From: Agelas oroides
Taxonomy: Eukaryota; Porifera; Demospongiae; Agelasida; Agelasidae
Assembly (NCBI GenBank): GCA_949130485.1
Contig: OX422184.1
Location: forward strand, 17,167,324 to 17,231,323
Direction of reading: 5' to 3'
Length of the DNA stretch: 64,000 nucleotides
Shown here piece after piece: positions 43,957-54,719 of the stretch (within the stretch, counting starts at the first letter, position 1; the number at the start of each line of letters is the position of its first letter). Position numbers and translations under genes: made by a program. The notes beneath the pieces were generated by a model. The model was not told the DNA's origin, ran no database searches, and saw only the letters and a program-made list of their open reading frames with translations.

Positions 43957-46364
43957 CCACGATGTTCTACATTTTCTAGTATTACGAGCAAAGTAACCGC
44001 ACCCCAAGATGCTCATTGGAGGTTAGTGCTGCAGGTTTACCTTGGCTTGAACACATTAGAGTTCAGTGCTATACGTAGTATAAAGTGTTTGTTAGTAGGT
44101 TTTAGGAAAACAAAGTTCACTGCTACTTAGCTACAAGACCTGAAGTAGAAGGATTTAGAGATCAGGATTTTGTGCTGCGAATTTACCTGAAGTAGAAAGC
44201 TTGTGGCTTCTTATAAAAGCTTTACCCTCAAGGGAGGAGCCAGACATCAGTTTATCAATCGTGAATAGCGAGGCACGCCTTCAACTGCTTTATACTCGCG
44301 CGTTACGCGCGTATTATTAGTCCGAAGCACGGTACCGCGCTCAATACACGTAGCTTAATACGTAGGTTTATTGAAAGTGTGACGTCACGTAAGCGTGGAA
44401 ATCGCTTCGGGAGTCGCTGTGAGGGGTGACGGTGGTGTAGCTGGTGAAGGGAGAATTGTTGGTGTACCAAAGTTTCATTCCTGGGTAAGTGTACCATGCC
44501 ATTAACGAATATCAACTCAGATTGGATGTCCAACGCTTCCTCTGGCCTGTGTACTATATTAGTCGAGCAAAGTAACCGCATGCACCCCAAGATGCTCACG
44601 GAAGGTTAGTGCTGCAGGTTTACCCTAGCTCGAATACTTTAGAGTTCAATGCTATACGTAGGTAAAATCTTTGTTAGTAGGCTTTAGGAAAAAAAAAAGC
44701 TCACTGATACTTAGCTACAAAACCTGAAGTAGAAGGCTTAAGAGATCAGGGTTTTGTGCTGCAAATCTAGCTGAAGTAGGAAGACTTAGAGTTCAGAGTT
44801 TTGTGGCTTCTTAAAAAAAGCTTTACCCTCAAGGGAGGACTCACACATCACTTTATCAAATCGTGAATAGCGAGGCACCCCTTCACCTGCTTTATACTCG
44901 CGCATTACGCGCGTAATATCAGCCCGAAGCACGATAGCGCGCTCAATACACGCAATGATTTTATACGTAGGTATATTGAACGTGTGACGTCACGTAAGCG
45001 GAAAAATCGCTTCGCGGGAGTCGCTGTGAGGGGTGACGGTGGTGTAGCTGGTGAAGGGAGAGTTGTTAGTGTACCAAAGTTTCATTCCTGGGGTAAGTGC
45101 ACCATGCCATTAACGAATATCAACTCAGATTGGATGTCCAACGCTTCCTCTGGCCTGTGTATTAACTTACGCGGGTCCTTTAAGTTGCATCTTACGAGCA
45201 AAGTAACCGCACCCCAAGATGCTCATAAGAGGTTAGTGCTGCAGGTTTACCTTGGCTCAAACACTTTAGAGTTCAGTGCTATACGCAGGTAAAAGGTTTG
45301 TTAGTAGGCTTTAGGAAAACAAAGTTTACTGCTACTTAGCTACAAGACCTGAAGTAGAAGGCTTTAGAGATCAGGATTTTGTGCTGCAAATTTACCTGAA
45401 TTAGAAAGCCTTAGAGTTCAGACTTTTGTGGCTTCTCATAAAAGCTTTACCCTCAAGGGAGGAGCCAGACATCAGTTTATCAATCATGAATAGCGAGGCA
45501 CGCCTTCACCTGCTTTCTACTCACGCGCGTTACGTGGGTATTATTAGTCCGCAGCGCGCTCAATACACGTAGCAATGATTTTATACGTAGGTTTATTGAA
45601 CGTGTGACGTCACGTAAGCGGCAAGGAGTCCACTGCGCCCACTGCTCTCTGCTGTTGTCAGGAGCTTATCACCTCGGAACCACTGGATAGTTGGTGGTGG
45701 AATGCCAATAGCAATGCATTCAAAACTGGATCAGTTACGTTGACAAAATATCCAGCAAAAGAGTTGTTTGGGAATATACTTCAAGAATCACTGTGTTGAA
45801 GAGTAAACAGTATGGGCTGGTTACTTGAACATTAGTAACCATGCAGATATACCATGAATAAATCTTAAGTGCAAGTCTCAGAATTTATACTGGAGTATGC
45901 CTCTCTGTATACAAAAATAATTTAGATGCCTAACTCCTACACTATTCTGTAACATGTAGCTGGTGAAGGGAGAGTTGTTGGTGTACCAAAGTTTCATTCC
46001 TGGGGTAAGTGCACCATGCCATTAACGAATATCAACTCAAGATTGGATGTCCAACGTTTCCTCTGGCCTGTAGGCTCCCGCACATTATGCTTCATTGCTA
46101 TCCTATTATGCTATTCCTTTATTCCTGATAATTTTACCAATTATGCTAGTTATCTTCCCCATTATGCCCAATGTGTACACAGCGTTTACGAGACAGTTCT
46201 GATCGCGTAGGAGCCTTGAGTCGGTCCAGCAATGATACAGTCGACTCGGAAGATGTGGACTCCCGGCCTCCTTGGGCATACTACCCGAGCTCTGATATGA
46301 GCTGTTGCAAGAGTCAGACGTTGCGATCCTGGTGCTAGTAATACCTAGCGTGAGCGGTATACGT

Positions 46365-46660
46365 TAGTGTTGTTTTAGTTTAATGTTCGGACTAGTAGTT
46401 TAGTTTTAGTTTAATTAGGCTACAGATCCTAATTGTTAGTTTAGTTTTAGTTTTAATTACCAAATCTAAAATGGGTTAGTATCGGTACTTTTAGTTTTAG
46501 TTAACTACCATTTTTGGGTGATTTCAAATTAGTTTAGTTGTAGTTTTTAATTATCGGACTAAGGCAGCATCAATTTTAGTTTTAGTTTTAATTACTAAAA
46601 GGTTTTATGCCTTACTAAAATGCATTTTAGTTTTGGTTTTAGTTAACTAAAACAACACTA
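46365..46660. mobile_element. hAT-like MITE rich in TTTTAGTTTTAG, 296 bp
   Basis: The ends TAGTGTTGTTTTAGTT and the inverse AACTAAAACAACACTA are flanked by exact 8-bp GTATACGT (46357-46364, 46661-46668). The interior is built of TTTTAGTTTTAGTTTTAATT repeats. It lies within a GCATAAT-rich relic (46065-46830) related to 23381-23892. Confidence 0.85.
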
Positions 46661-47399
46661 GTATACGTATACTACAGTTACTTTACACATGGACATTGTT
46701 TAGTATTTCTTACTAGGTTCAAAGGTTTAAAAATTACGTAAGTGCGTTGCGCTTACCTATTATGCTCGAGATTGTGCTTATGCTAATAGCTGCCTATTGT
46801 GCTTTAAATTATGCCGACATAATGTGCGCATGTCTACTGGCCTGTGTATTAAATTATTTACGCGGTGTAATTATATATATATTAACGCGGGTCCTGTTGC
46901 ATCTTGGGGTGTAACGAGCATATTAACCGCACCCCAAGATGCTCATAAGAGGTTAGTGCTGCAGGTTTTACCTTGGCTCGAACACTTTACAGAGTTCAGT
47001 GCTATATATATGTAGGTAAAATGTTTGTTAGTTTAGAGATCAGGATTTTGTGCTGCAAATTTACCTGAAGTAGAAAGCCTTAGAGTTCAGGGTTTTGTGG
47101 CTTCTTAAAAAGCTTTACCCTCAAGGGAGGAGCCAGACACCAATCGTGAATAGCCTTCACCTGCTTTATACTCGCGCATTACGCGCGTAATATTAGCCCG
47201 AAGCACGGTAGCGCGCTCAATACCAACAGCTTATATTGAACGCGTGACGTCACGTAAGCGCTTCGGGAGTCGCTGTGAGGGGTGACGGTGGTGTAGCTGA
47301 TGAAGGGAGAATTGTTGGTGTTCCAAAGTTTCATTCCTGGGGTAAGTGCACCTTGCCATTAACGTATATCAACTCAGATTGGATGTCCAACGCTTCCTC

Positions 47400-47530
47400 G
47401 GGCCTGTGTATTATATATTCTGTGGGTCCTTTAATTCGCATCTTGGGGTGTAATTCCGCGGATCCTTTAATTCGCATCTTGGGGTGTAATATTACGCGGG
47501 TCCTTTAATTCGCATCTTGGGGTGTAATAG
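47400..47530 (+). repeat. Three tandem units of about 40 bp at the array end
   Basis: GGGTCCTTTAATTCGCATCT then TGGGGTGTAAT repeats three times. The phrase GCATCTTGGGGTGTAA also occurs once inside the array at about 46900. Confidence 0.75.
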
Positions 47531-47859
47531 AAAACACCTAACCCTGAGGCCACATTTTGCAGCAAAACAAAGAATATCTAGCTCCTGCTTATTCTCCACC
47601 ATTGCCCGGTGGCATACAACTGTATAGGTGTGTCAGTAGTAAAATCTGCCTCACTGCTTTTTATAGAGCTAGGGGGTTGTTATATATTTTTTCTAGCAGC
47701 TGACTCTGGCAGTTGGGAGAGGGAGTAGTTCATGACAGACGACTGTGGTTGCTAGGGGAGGGACAAGTTTGTGGCAGATGATTGTGGCAGCTGGGAGAGG
47801 GAAAAGTTCATGGCAGATCATCAACACAGCAAGGCTAGGCATATGTGGTGATAATGGAG

Positions 47860-49960
47860 GAATGGAGTAAATTTAATTTTCAGACCATGCAGATTCAGAA
47901 TTATAGGTGCAGGGATCAAGTCATTCAGTGCTTGTGAAGGACACTGTAGCTATCCCTCAATCATGCTCTGTCATGTCCATTCAATAATGGTCCTAAAGAA
48001 TGCCCTAAAGTAAGCATATAGTGCTATAGCACTATTTACCTGACTTAGGGCATTCGATTTTAATCGAGCTTTATTTTCATAACTGAATCATGGTGAACTT
48101 CATGGGTTTTGCAACAGATGCAGTTGATCATGTCAAAATTACCACTCTGATACAACACATTACTTCCTTAGAAGCATTCTCCATCTCAGCTGCCAGTAAC
48201 TGTTTTTTTTTGTGAGAAATGAGCTCTTTACCCTGCTGAAAAATACTGCATTTGCAGATCTTCACTTTCATGTCGGAGCTGCTCCAATTCCTAGTGTGAA
48301 GATTTGCACAACATTGTTGTGAGTACAAAAGTAATGAAAGGGTGGGTCATGGTATCCATATAATGAACAGACTGCAGAAATACAGTGGATACAGGAGCAT
48401 AGTGAGGAGGGTTTCCAGGGTTTTCTGGAAACCTCCCTTCATAGATAAATTTGCAGCAAACTGAATCCAAAACTAATACAGTCTACAAGAGTTTGTAGTT
48501 GGTTTTGAAAACACTGTTTCCATATAGATTGAGGTAGCTGTCATGCTGTGGTAGTGGTCACAGACCACTCATGTTGCTCTAGATAGCCTCATTCCCAGGC
48601 CTCTACAGCAGTCGTCGCTTGCTGTATATATACAGTTTCGTACCGCAAGTGTGGGAACAAGGCTATATAGTTTAGGTCTGCCACATTTGATAACATTCAA
48701 GATGCAAGCTGTGCATACAAGTTTTACATATTATGATGTTCACTAATGACGGCTCTATAGACTGTCTTCATTAGGATTGGATTTGAGTACTCTTAGAAAA
48801 CTGAACAGTAATGAGAGAGCCTCCTAAACCATACACCCAAACACAGTGAAATTTCCCTAAACACAGTAAAAGGATGGAAGAAGGATGCCCTAAGAAACCC
48901 TTCATTCAAAATTTCTGGCAACACCACTGGAGTGGAACAATAATTTGCCTTTGCACATGGGTATCCTGATTAGCTATAACAACCAGGACAATGAATCAAG
49001 TTCCAACTTTGTATTTTGTGTATGCATGTACCTGGCTGAAATGCATCATATACAATTAAGGTGCCCTTAATTTAGGGTTATCCATCTATTCTGAGGTAAA
49101 TCATTAGCCTCAACACCAATCCGCAAGACAACCCCTCAGGGAGGAATATAAATATTAACCTGTTTCTTAGGCAACACCATTGTAGAAGAAGAGAGATGTG
49201 AGCAACATTCTTTATGTTGCCTAGTGGAAGTAATCCGCTCCTTTCAGAATACTCATCAGCCTTATAGGACAAAGATCTTGTGGCATTTTTGTGTACAAGA
49301 GTTGGAATTGTGAAATAGTACAGCTGCAATATTTTCAAGAGGTAAATTGCACAACAACCTATGTATGTGTGTAACAATACATAGGAAGCGAGATCCGACA
49401 TCTTGGCTGAAAGTGACTCAAGTCATACTCCTGTCTCCTGCTCCCAGAAGCTAGCTAGGCAAGAGAGCAATCATGAAAGTGGAATCAGTTACTTGGAAAA
49501 TGTATGGAAAATCTCATGCCTCATTAGGACATTACCACATGAGATCGTTCTCTCTTACCAACATTCTTACACAATTATATACTTTGTGCATGAAACTAAA
49601 TTTTCATGGCATTTATCAATAAAATAATTATTACAATTCCTTTTTGTGGTCCATTTGTGCTTGTGTGGCAGCTTAACCACCAGCAGCACACATGTGAGTG
49701 TGCATAATGTAAAACCTCTCAGATTGCATCAGAATCAATCTCGGAGGAATAAATCGCCCTTGAAGAATACCCCTCCAGACCCCCTAGAAAATATGTTTAA
49801 AGCTTTCCTGCCAAACTCAAAATCCTCAATAGAGATGTATGGCACATGGTTTGACCACTGAAAAACAGGGTTAGATGATGGTGCACCCACACATTCAAAA
49901 CATCATTCCGTGCCTCTTACTCTGCTTCTACAGTGTACACTTACACATGGGGAGAGGTCT
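47860..49960. repeat. Decayed partial copies of the right-end (Rab11-FIP-like) locus
   Basis: 48150-48300 matches 58037-58190 (an exon), 48480-49080 matches 58370-59030 (intron), and 49640-49960 matches 62840-63170 (intron). A 34-base piece at 49319-49352 matches the end of the exon at 61981-62062 plus its donor, but in inverted orientation. The segments are shuffled, so the copying was piecemeal. Confidence 0.65.
48163..48291 (-). pseudogene. Dead copy of a Rab11-FIP-like coiled-coil exon
   Basis: Minus-strand reading recalls LEQLRHE, EDLQMQ, KELIS and AAEMENASKE of the exon at 58051-58176. The frame shifts in the T-run after LQMQ, an A-run is expanded, the donor GAAGAG/GTGTGT is changed to GAAGTAATG, and the acceptor context is altered. 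It is not a usable exon. Confidence 0.75.
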
Positions 49961-50788
49961 AGGTGCAGTTCTTCTACCTACTCCTTCAGGAAAGTATGGT
50001 ATACCTGGCAGCCTTGTCGGTAGAAGGCAATATGCAAGTGAAAACCACTTCATCCTCCGATGTAGTTACTCCACCACTACAACTCCCGCTCTCTGCACTC
50101 CTATAGGGTTGGATCATTTATCCCACTTCAGCTCATCACATAATTGTAGCCTTGCTATAATCCTAGTGTAACAAACGTATAATTCATTTGTTGATTTATG
50201 ACCATCAAATATCAAACTGTCAGTAGGTACATTAGTAACTAATTGCTTTCCCGTTGTTATATTTTGAGTAGGTGAAATGGGAGTAGGTGAAATGGGAGTA
50301 GATGAAATGAGCCTAAACCCTCTCTGCATGTTCAGGGAGTTGCCAGTGCTTAGATCAAGGGCAGCTCGATCTGAACTTGATTATAGCATTCACTGCATGA
50401 CCAACATAGGCTGTTCAGTCACAGTGCACCTGATGTCCAAGTATTTCAGCTGGGGGATGGCTTCTGAACCTAAGAAGTGTCCCATTCAGTCACATTTTTA
50501 TAATAGACAACTGGCACACAGCGCCAGGTGCTGGCTCTTAATAGCCAGAGGCTAGTACTTGAAATGGAAAGTGAAAAAAAAAGACCACAATAATTGACCA
50601 CATTGAATGCTTGCTTGTAAAAGACTGAATGTGTCACCTCTGAACATCCTCCTGACATCCAAGTGTGTTACCAATTTACCTGGCCTTTCCCATGGTAGTA
50701 CTGCAGTGCAATTGATAAGCATGGGGTCAAATGGTCTAGTTGAGTGTCTATAGACACCAGCCTTTCTTATTTCATGGGTGTGTATGGT

Positions 50789-50938
50789 TACCAGGCAACT
50801 AACTTTATTTTCAGATAATCAAACGGGTTTTGCTTTAGCTCACCTGTTGCAAAACCCGTGAAGTTCACCATGATTAGCTCACCTGTCGTGAAGTTCACCA
50901 TGATTCGATTATCTGAAAATAAAGTTAGTTGCCTGGTA
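50789..50938. repeat. Inverted duplication of array DNA (palindrome)
   Basis: The arms TACCAGGCAACTAACTTTAT with TTTCAGATAATC and the perfect inverse lie about 86 bp apart. The middle carries AAGTTCACCATGATT twice. In the paralogous blocks (13270, 35530, 40450) the sequence runs on without inversion, so this is a local template-switch event and not a transposon. Confidence 0.8.
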
Positions 50939-52303
50939 CCCAAGTAAAAAACTGGCTTCCTAATGCAGCAATGCCATATCACTACCGGCATTTGACCAAA
51001 TGTCTATACACGAGCCAATGACAGTAGCTATCTTTGTTCACAAAGTGGACGTCGCTTGAGCTGGAATAATTGACCATGGAAACAATTGTGAGACCCACAG
51101 GCAAAGTGCGTGGATGATTACCTCCTCATTCACAGCTATGTCCCAGTAATACAGTAATGGTCAAGCAAGTAGCTAACTTATAACTGTGTACCCATAATAT
51201 GTTACAGAAAAGGTGGTAAGGAATATAGCTAATATTCGTTAGGATGAGTGGTACGATTTTATACATGCACTTTCTACCACCATGACTTGAAGCTGGTAAG
51301 GCCACTCCAAGTTGTATCCGTTTCTGATACTCCACCCGCACCCTTGGGGATGAGACTATTCCAGTTTCTAAGCATCTCAGTATAATATGCATGTGCAGAA
51401 GTGGTGCTCACTGGAATCCAAGGCTTCATGGTTGACTTTTGTGCAGGTAAAATAGCATCATTTATGTGCTTCAAGGTATTCAACTGAATGTTCTTTAAGA
51501 TACATCCAGTGATGTGTGATGGTGTCTTTACTGGCCAATACTTCTGTTGCTAATGTACATGCAGAGACTGAGTTAGGTATTAGATTACAGCTGTAAGATG
51601 ATATCAGCTACCACAACAAAACATGCCATATCACTGCAAGATACCTACATGGATAGCAACATGCCAGTACTCTCCTTTGGTCAGCTACAACAAGCAAACC
51701 TTCATACCTCCTTTTTACACTCAGGTGCATAAATGTTTTGTTGCCGAGCGCCTTAGCGCGAGGCTACTAATCGTGCAGCGTAGTCAGCTCGCGTTTGTAT
51801 GTATATCCGTCACACTTTGATTACGTGGGCGCGGTCTCTGTGGTCTCGTCCCCAGACTACTAGCCACGTGGTACTGGTCCGACCAGGAGGCGATCGAAAG
51901 GTCGTGCGCGTGCGAGAGCCGAAACGGAGCAGGGGCCACATGGTACTGGTGGGAGCAGGAGGCGATCGACGTGTGAAAAAGATCGTCCGAGAGCCGAAAT
52001 GGAGCAGAAGCAGTCAAAGCGTGATCGTGCTAGAGAGCGAAGACGGAAACAAAGGGACACTGCATCAGAACAGAGTAAGGCAAAGGAGAAAGAGTCTGAC
52101 AGATACTCGCATGACACTACGCTCACTTCCTGAAACTCTTCAGACGACCGCTTTGCCATCTTCATCGCTCTATCTCGTCTCCAGCACCTAGCACCTACAC
52201 GCTACACGTGGTTACAACGGATATCTACTTGCATATTTCCGGATATTCTTCTGCGCGAGGCATACTCTGCGCATGCGTATTCCTAGTATAATCATGACAT
52301 TAA

Positions 52304-52780
52304 GGTGGCAGCGGAAGTCTCTCGGCCGAGGTTAACGAAAACATAAACCAGGGTTAGGGTTTGGTTTAGGGCAATCTTGCTTTGCCTAATTTAAAAAAAG
52401 GGTTTTAGTAGCATTATATTCATGACCCAAAACTGCCACAAGCAAGCATTACTAGCCCCACCTCTCCCCCTTATGTCGCTAAACAACTCACGGCTCTGTT
52501 CCACACAACCACTCTTCAGCTTTCTTGTCTACTGCAGCGTAGTATACCAACGATATATTGCGCATTCTAGTTAAAGCCCAGCCCAGCACTCGAAGGACCG
52601 GGCCACGGTCACCTACTAGGCTTGGCATACGATCGCAAGACCTGGGCCTACCCAATGAGTACAGTCTTGGCCACTGTAGCCTTTCTGCTGCTTGTAGACA
52701 CAAGCTTGCTTTTACATGCAGGCATTACGCACTACTCACAGCTACTGACACTACAGCACTCTACTAAATTCCTTTTTTTA
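52304..52780 (-). mobile_element. TTAA-target element, copy 3, truncated and inverted
   Basis: It starts GGTGGCAGCGG after TTAA (52300-52303) and matches the right half of 10297-11306 in reverse. It stops at the internal A-tract, which is a long T/A-rich run here (52774-52808). Its left half is missing. Confidence 0.65.
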
Positions 52781-52813
52781 AATTTATTTATTTATTTTAT
52801 TTTTTTAAGTCGC

Positions 52814-53195
52814 TTAGGCCACTATTTGTTGCATATTAGTTTCTGATCCCCCGCCCGCACGCTTTTTGGGAACCCGCTTCATTAACCCATTATCGCCATT
52901 ATTGTGTACTTTTCGATCTCATGCTCGGTATGCGTCGGTAATACTGAGTTGCATGTCGATTTGGAACTACTCAGCGCACTGTAAGCCAGCTAAAATATGT
53001 CTCCTTTCCGAAAACATCGGAGCGCTCATCCCACAGACGCCACATTTCGTGCTTTTTTCCACAGGGGGTATGGCCTCGAGTCCAGGAGCCCAACTTTTAC
53101 TGAGGTCGACGAATAATAATGGTATAATGGTAATTCAGTGCCGCCCGCCCGCATGAACTTCAGAGAAAGTCCCTGATGAGAAACTAATATAATTG
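52814..53195. mobile_element. PIF/Harbinger-like relic related to 42455-42818
   Basis: The left part TTAGGCCACTATTTGTTG with AGTTTCTGATCCCCCGCCC, and the right part CCCGCCCGCATGAACTTC with CTGATGAGAAACTAATA, are diverged arms of the same family. The terminal GGCC is missing at the right, so it is decayed. Confidence 0.5.
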
Positions 53196-53245
53196 TATAG
53201 AAAGATAGTGATGATGAACAGATTCGACAGTATGCACCATGCACC

Positions 53246-53340
53246 TAGCCTCGTTCCCAGGCCCCGCCCAGCTTTCCGTCGCTTAGGCTTTTCCGTACTG
53301 CAAGCGACGGAAAGCTGGGCGGGGCCTGGGAACGAGGCTA
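53246..53340. mobile_element. TAGCC-ended foldback with 9-bp target duplication, 95 bp
   Basis: The arms TAGCCTCGTTCCCAGGCCCC with GCCCAGCTTTCCGTCGCTT are perfectly inverted around a loop of about 9 nt. Exact 9-bp flanks CCATGCACC (53237-53245, 53341-53349). Shortest complete member of the family in the window, hence a good standard for its ends. Confidence 0.9.
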
Positions 53341-54112
53341 CCATGCACCCACTTTTGAACCTACCTTTCCATTCTATCTGATTATATAATTATGCATTTC
53401 CCCACCCCCTACTTTTGTTTCACTGTAGCTACCTGTTCTACCAATACAGCTGTTTGTGTCATGCCAACCCCTACTTTTGTTGTACGTAACCATCCAGAGA
53501 CTTCCTTCACCATGCATGCCATGACATATCATATAGTCTCGAACCCAGACCCCCCTTCAACCCTCCAAGAGGAAAGGGGGTCTGGTGAATATAGTACAAT
53601 GTACTTCCGTGGAATTTCGGTGGCACAATCTGATTGGCTGATTAAGCAATTATCTCACCTGTACTGGGCTTCCTTACCGCAAACCTTACTCATCACAGCT
53701 TTCAATTTACTGAAGCCCAGCAAGCGACTTCAAAGGCTTAGCTTTTAGCAGAATCCATAACAACAGATAGCCCATGGTGTGAGGATGTACTATATTCGCC
53801 AGACCCTCCTTTCCTCTTTGGAGGAGGGTCTGGGTACGAGACTAGATTAACCGTACATCCATGCACTCCCCCATCTTCTATGTGTTCTGCTGCTCCTCGT
53901 TCTGCTATTGTACATCCAATTGGCTCGCTGTGCTGGGAACGAGACGTAAGGTATAATTCGACAAACTTTGTATTGCTAGAAACTTTGAAACTTTAACACT
54001 CCTTCCTACAATAGCATGAAATTGATTTCAAAATCATGCCAGCTTTTACAATCGCCTAGCATATTCCAATTTTCTAGCAAGTCCCACATTGTCATTTTCA
54101 TCACAATCTGGA

Positions 54113-54649
54113 TCAGTCAAGTGGCCCGAACAAGATTGCGCTGTTCAGTTTATTCTCAGTAGAGGAATAGAATTCCACGTTGTAGGCAACAAACTCTTCA
54201 AGAGACACGACACCATCGCCATTGGTATCCATAGCTTCAAAGGACGCTTTAGCATATTTGGGATCGAGTCCCATGCACTTGTAGTGCAGTTCCCACTCCT
54301 TCATGGATACAACTCCATCTCCGTTGATGTCTAGGCCGTTGAACATTGTCCGGAAAATTGTGTTAATCTTCTCCGAATGGTTGTCAAAATTCGCATGATG
54401 TCGCTTAAACTCTTCGTAGGTGAACTGCTTCGTGTTGTCTATGAGCCCAACAGAATCACACATCTTCATGAGCGATTCTTGCAGTTGTTCTCCACTAATC
54501 CCGCCAAGATCCTTGTAGCGCTGCGCAATAAGTTCGAAGTCCTTCCGAGTGATGACGCCATCTTTGTCCGCATCTCTCACTCGTATTGCACGATCAATTT
54601 TTTTGTTCCAAAAGGGGTTTTCTAGGCGCAGTTTTAACTGGTCAGTCAT
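54113..54649 (-). CDS. EF-hand calcium-binding protein, copy 5
   Basis: A complete intronless frame of 178 residues; start chosen at the ATG at 54649 (MTDQLKLRLENPFWNKK), although the frame is open upstream to 54715. Loop I reads DADKDGVITRKD, loop III DINGDGVVSMKE, loop IV DTNGDGVVSLEE, all with the calcium ligands kept. Three residues of the linker after GEQLQ are missing and EF-hand 2 is degenerate, as in its sisters. It ends ILFGPLD, with Phe for Tyr. It groups with copy 4. Most distant member of the array and the last before the Rab11-FIP-like gene. Confidence 0.88.
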   Translation of the reverse strand: MTDQLKLRLENPFWNKKIDRAIRVRDADKDGVITRKDFELIAQRYKDLGGISGEQLQESLMKMCDSVGLIDNTKQFTYEEFKRHHANFDNHSEKINTIFRTMFNGLDINGDGVVSMKEWELHYKCMGLDPKYAKASFEAMDTNGDGVVSLEEFVAYNVEFYSSTENKLNSAILFGPLD

Positions 54650-54719
54650 CGCTACGGTCAAGCAATACGTTAAGATGCAGCTATGAAAACAGAAGCCATG
54701 CGCAATCGACTTCAAAGTT

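Larger units (their letters stand above)
43080..47530 (+). repeat. Tandem array of about 610-bp units, five copies, each with a CRE palindrome
   Basis: Each unit begins near TGACGTCACGTAAGCG (43097, 44379, 44985, 45605, 47245), followed by GGGGTGACGGTGGTGTAGCT, CATTCCTGGGGTAAGTGCAC, the phrase GAGCAAAGTAACCGCACCCC, a T/A-rich block and a GC-rich block with CTCGCGCGTTACGCGCG. Spacings of 603 and 620 bp show the unit; larger gaps are explained by insertions (43303-43956; 45622-45955; 46065-46830). No frame is conserved through all units, because the copies differ by indels in the first 40 bp. It looks like a duplicated promoter or first-exon region, or a satellite. Confidence 0.8.
49970..54112. 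other. Intergenic mosaic between the array and EF-hand copy 5
   Basis: No gene is supported. Blocks of the EF-hand intergenic type recur (50340-50780 like 35190-35520; 51360-51720 like 35860-36290; 53370-53940 like 36355-37060). The rest is transposon relics listed separately. A stretch at 51780-52260 is less AT-rich and has open frames on both strands (51799-52191 plus, 51860-52165 minus) with Arg/Ser-rich content; no domain is recognised. Confidence 0.45.

Noticed and set aside
44984-45292. A 102-codon frame in one unit of the tandem array
   Set aside because: Other units have indels in the first 40 bp that change the frame, so coding is not conserved.
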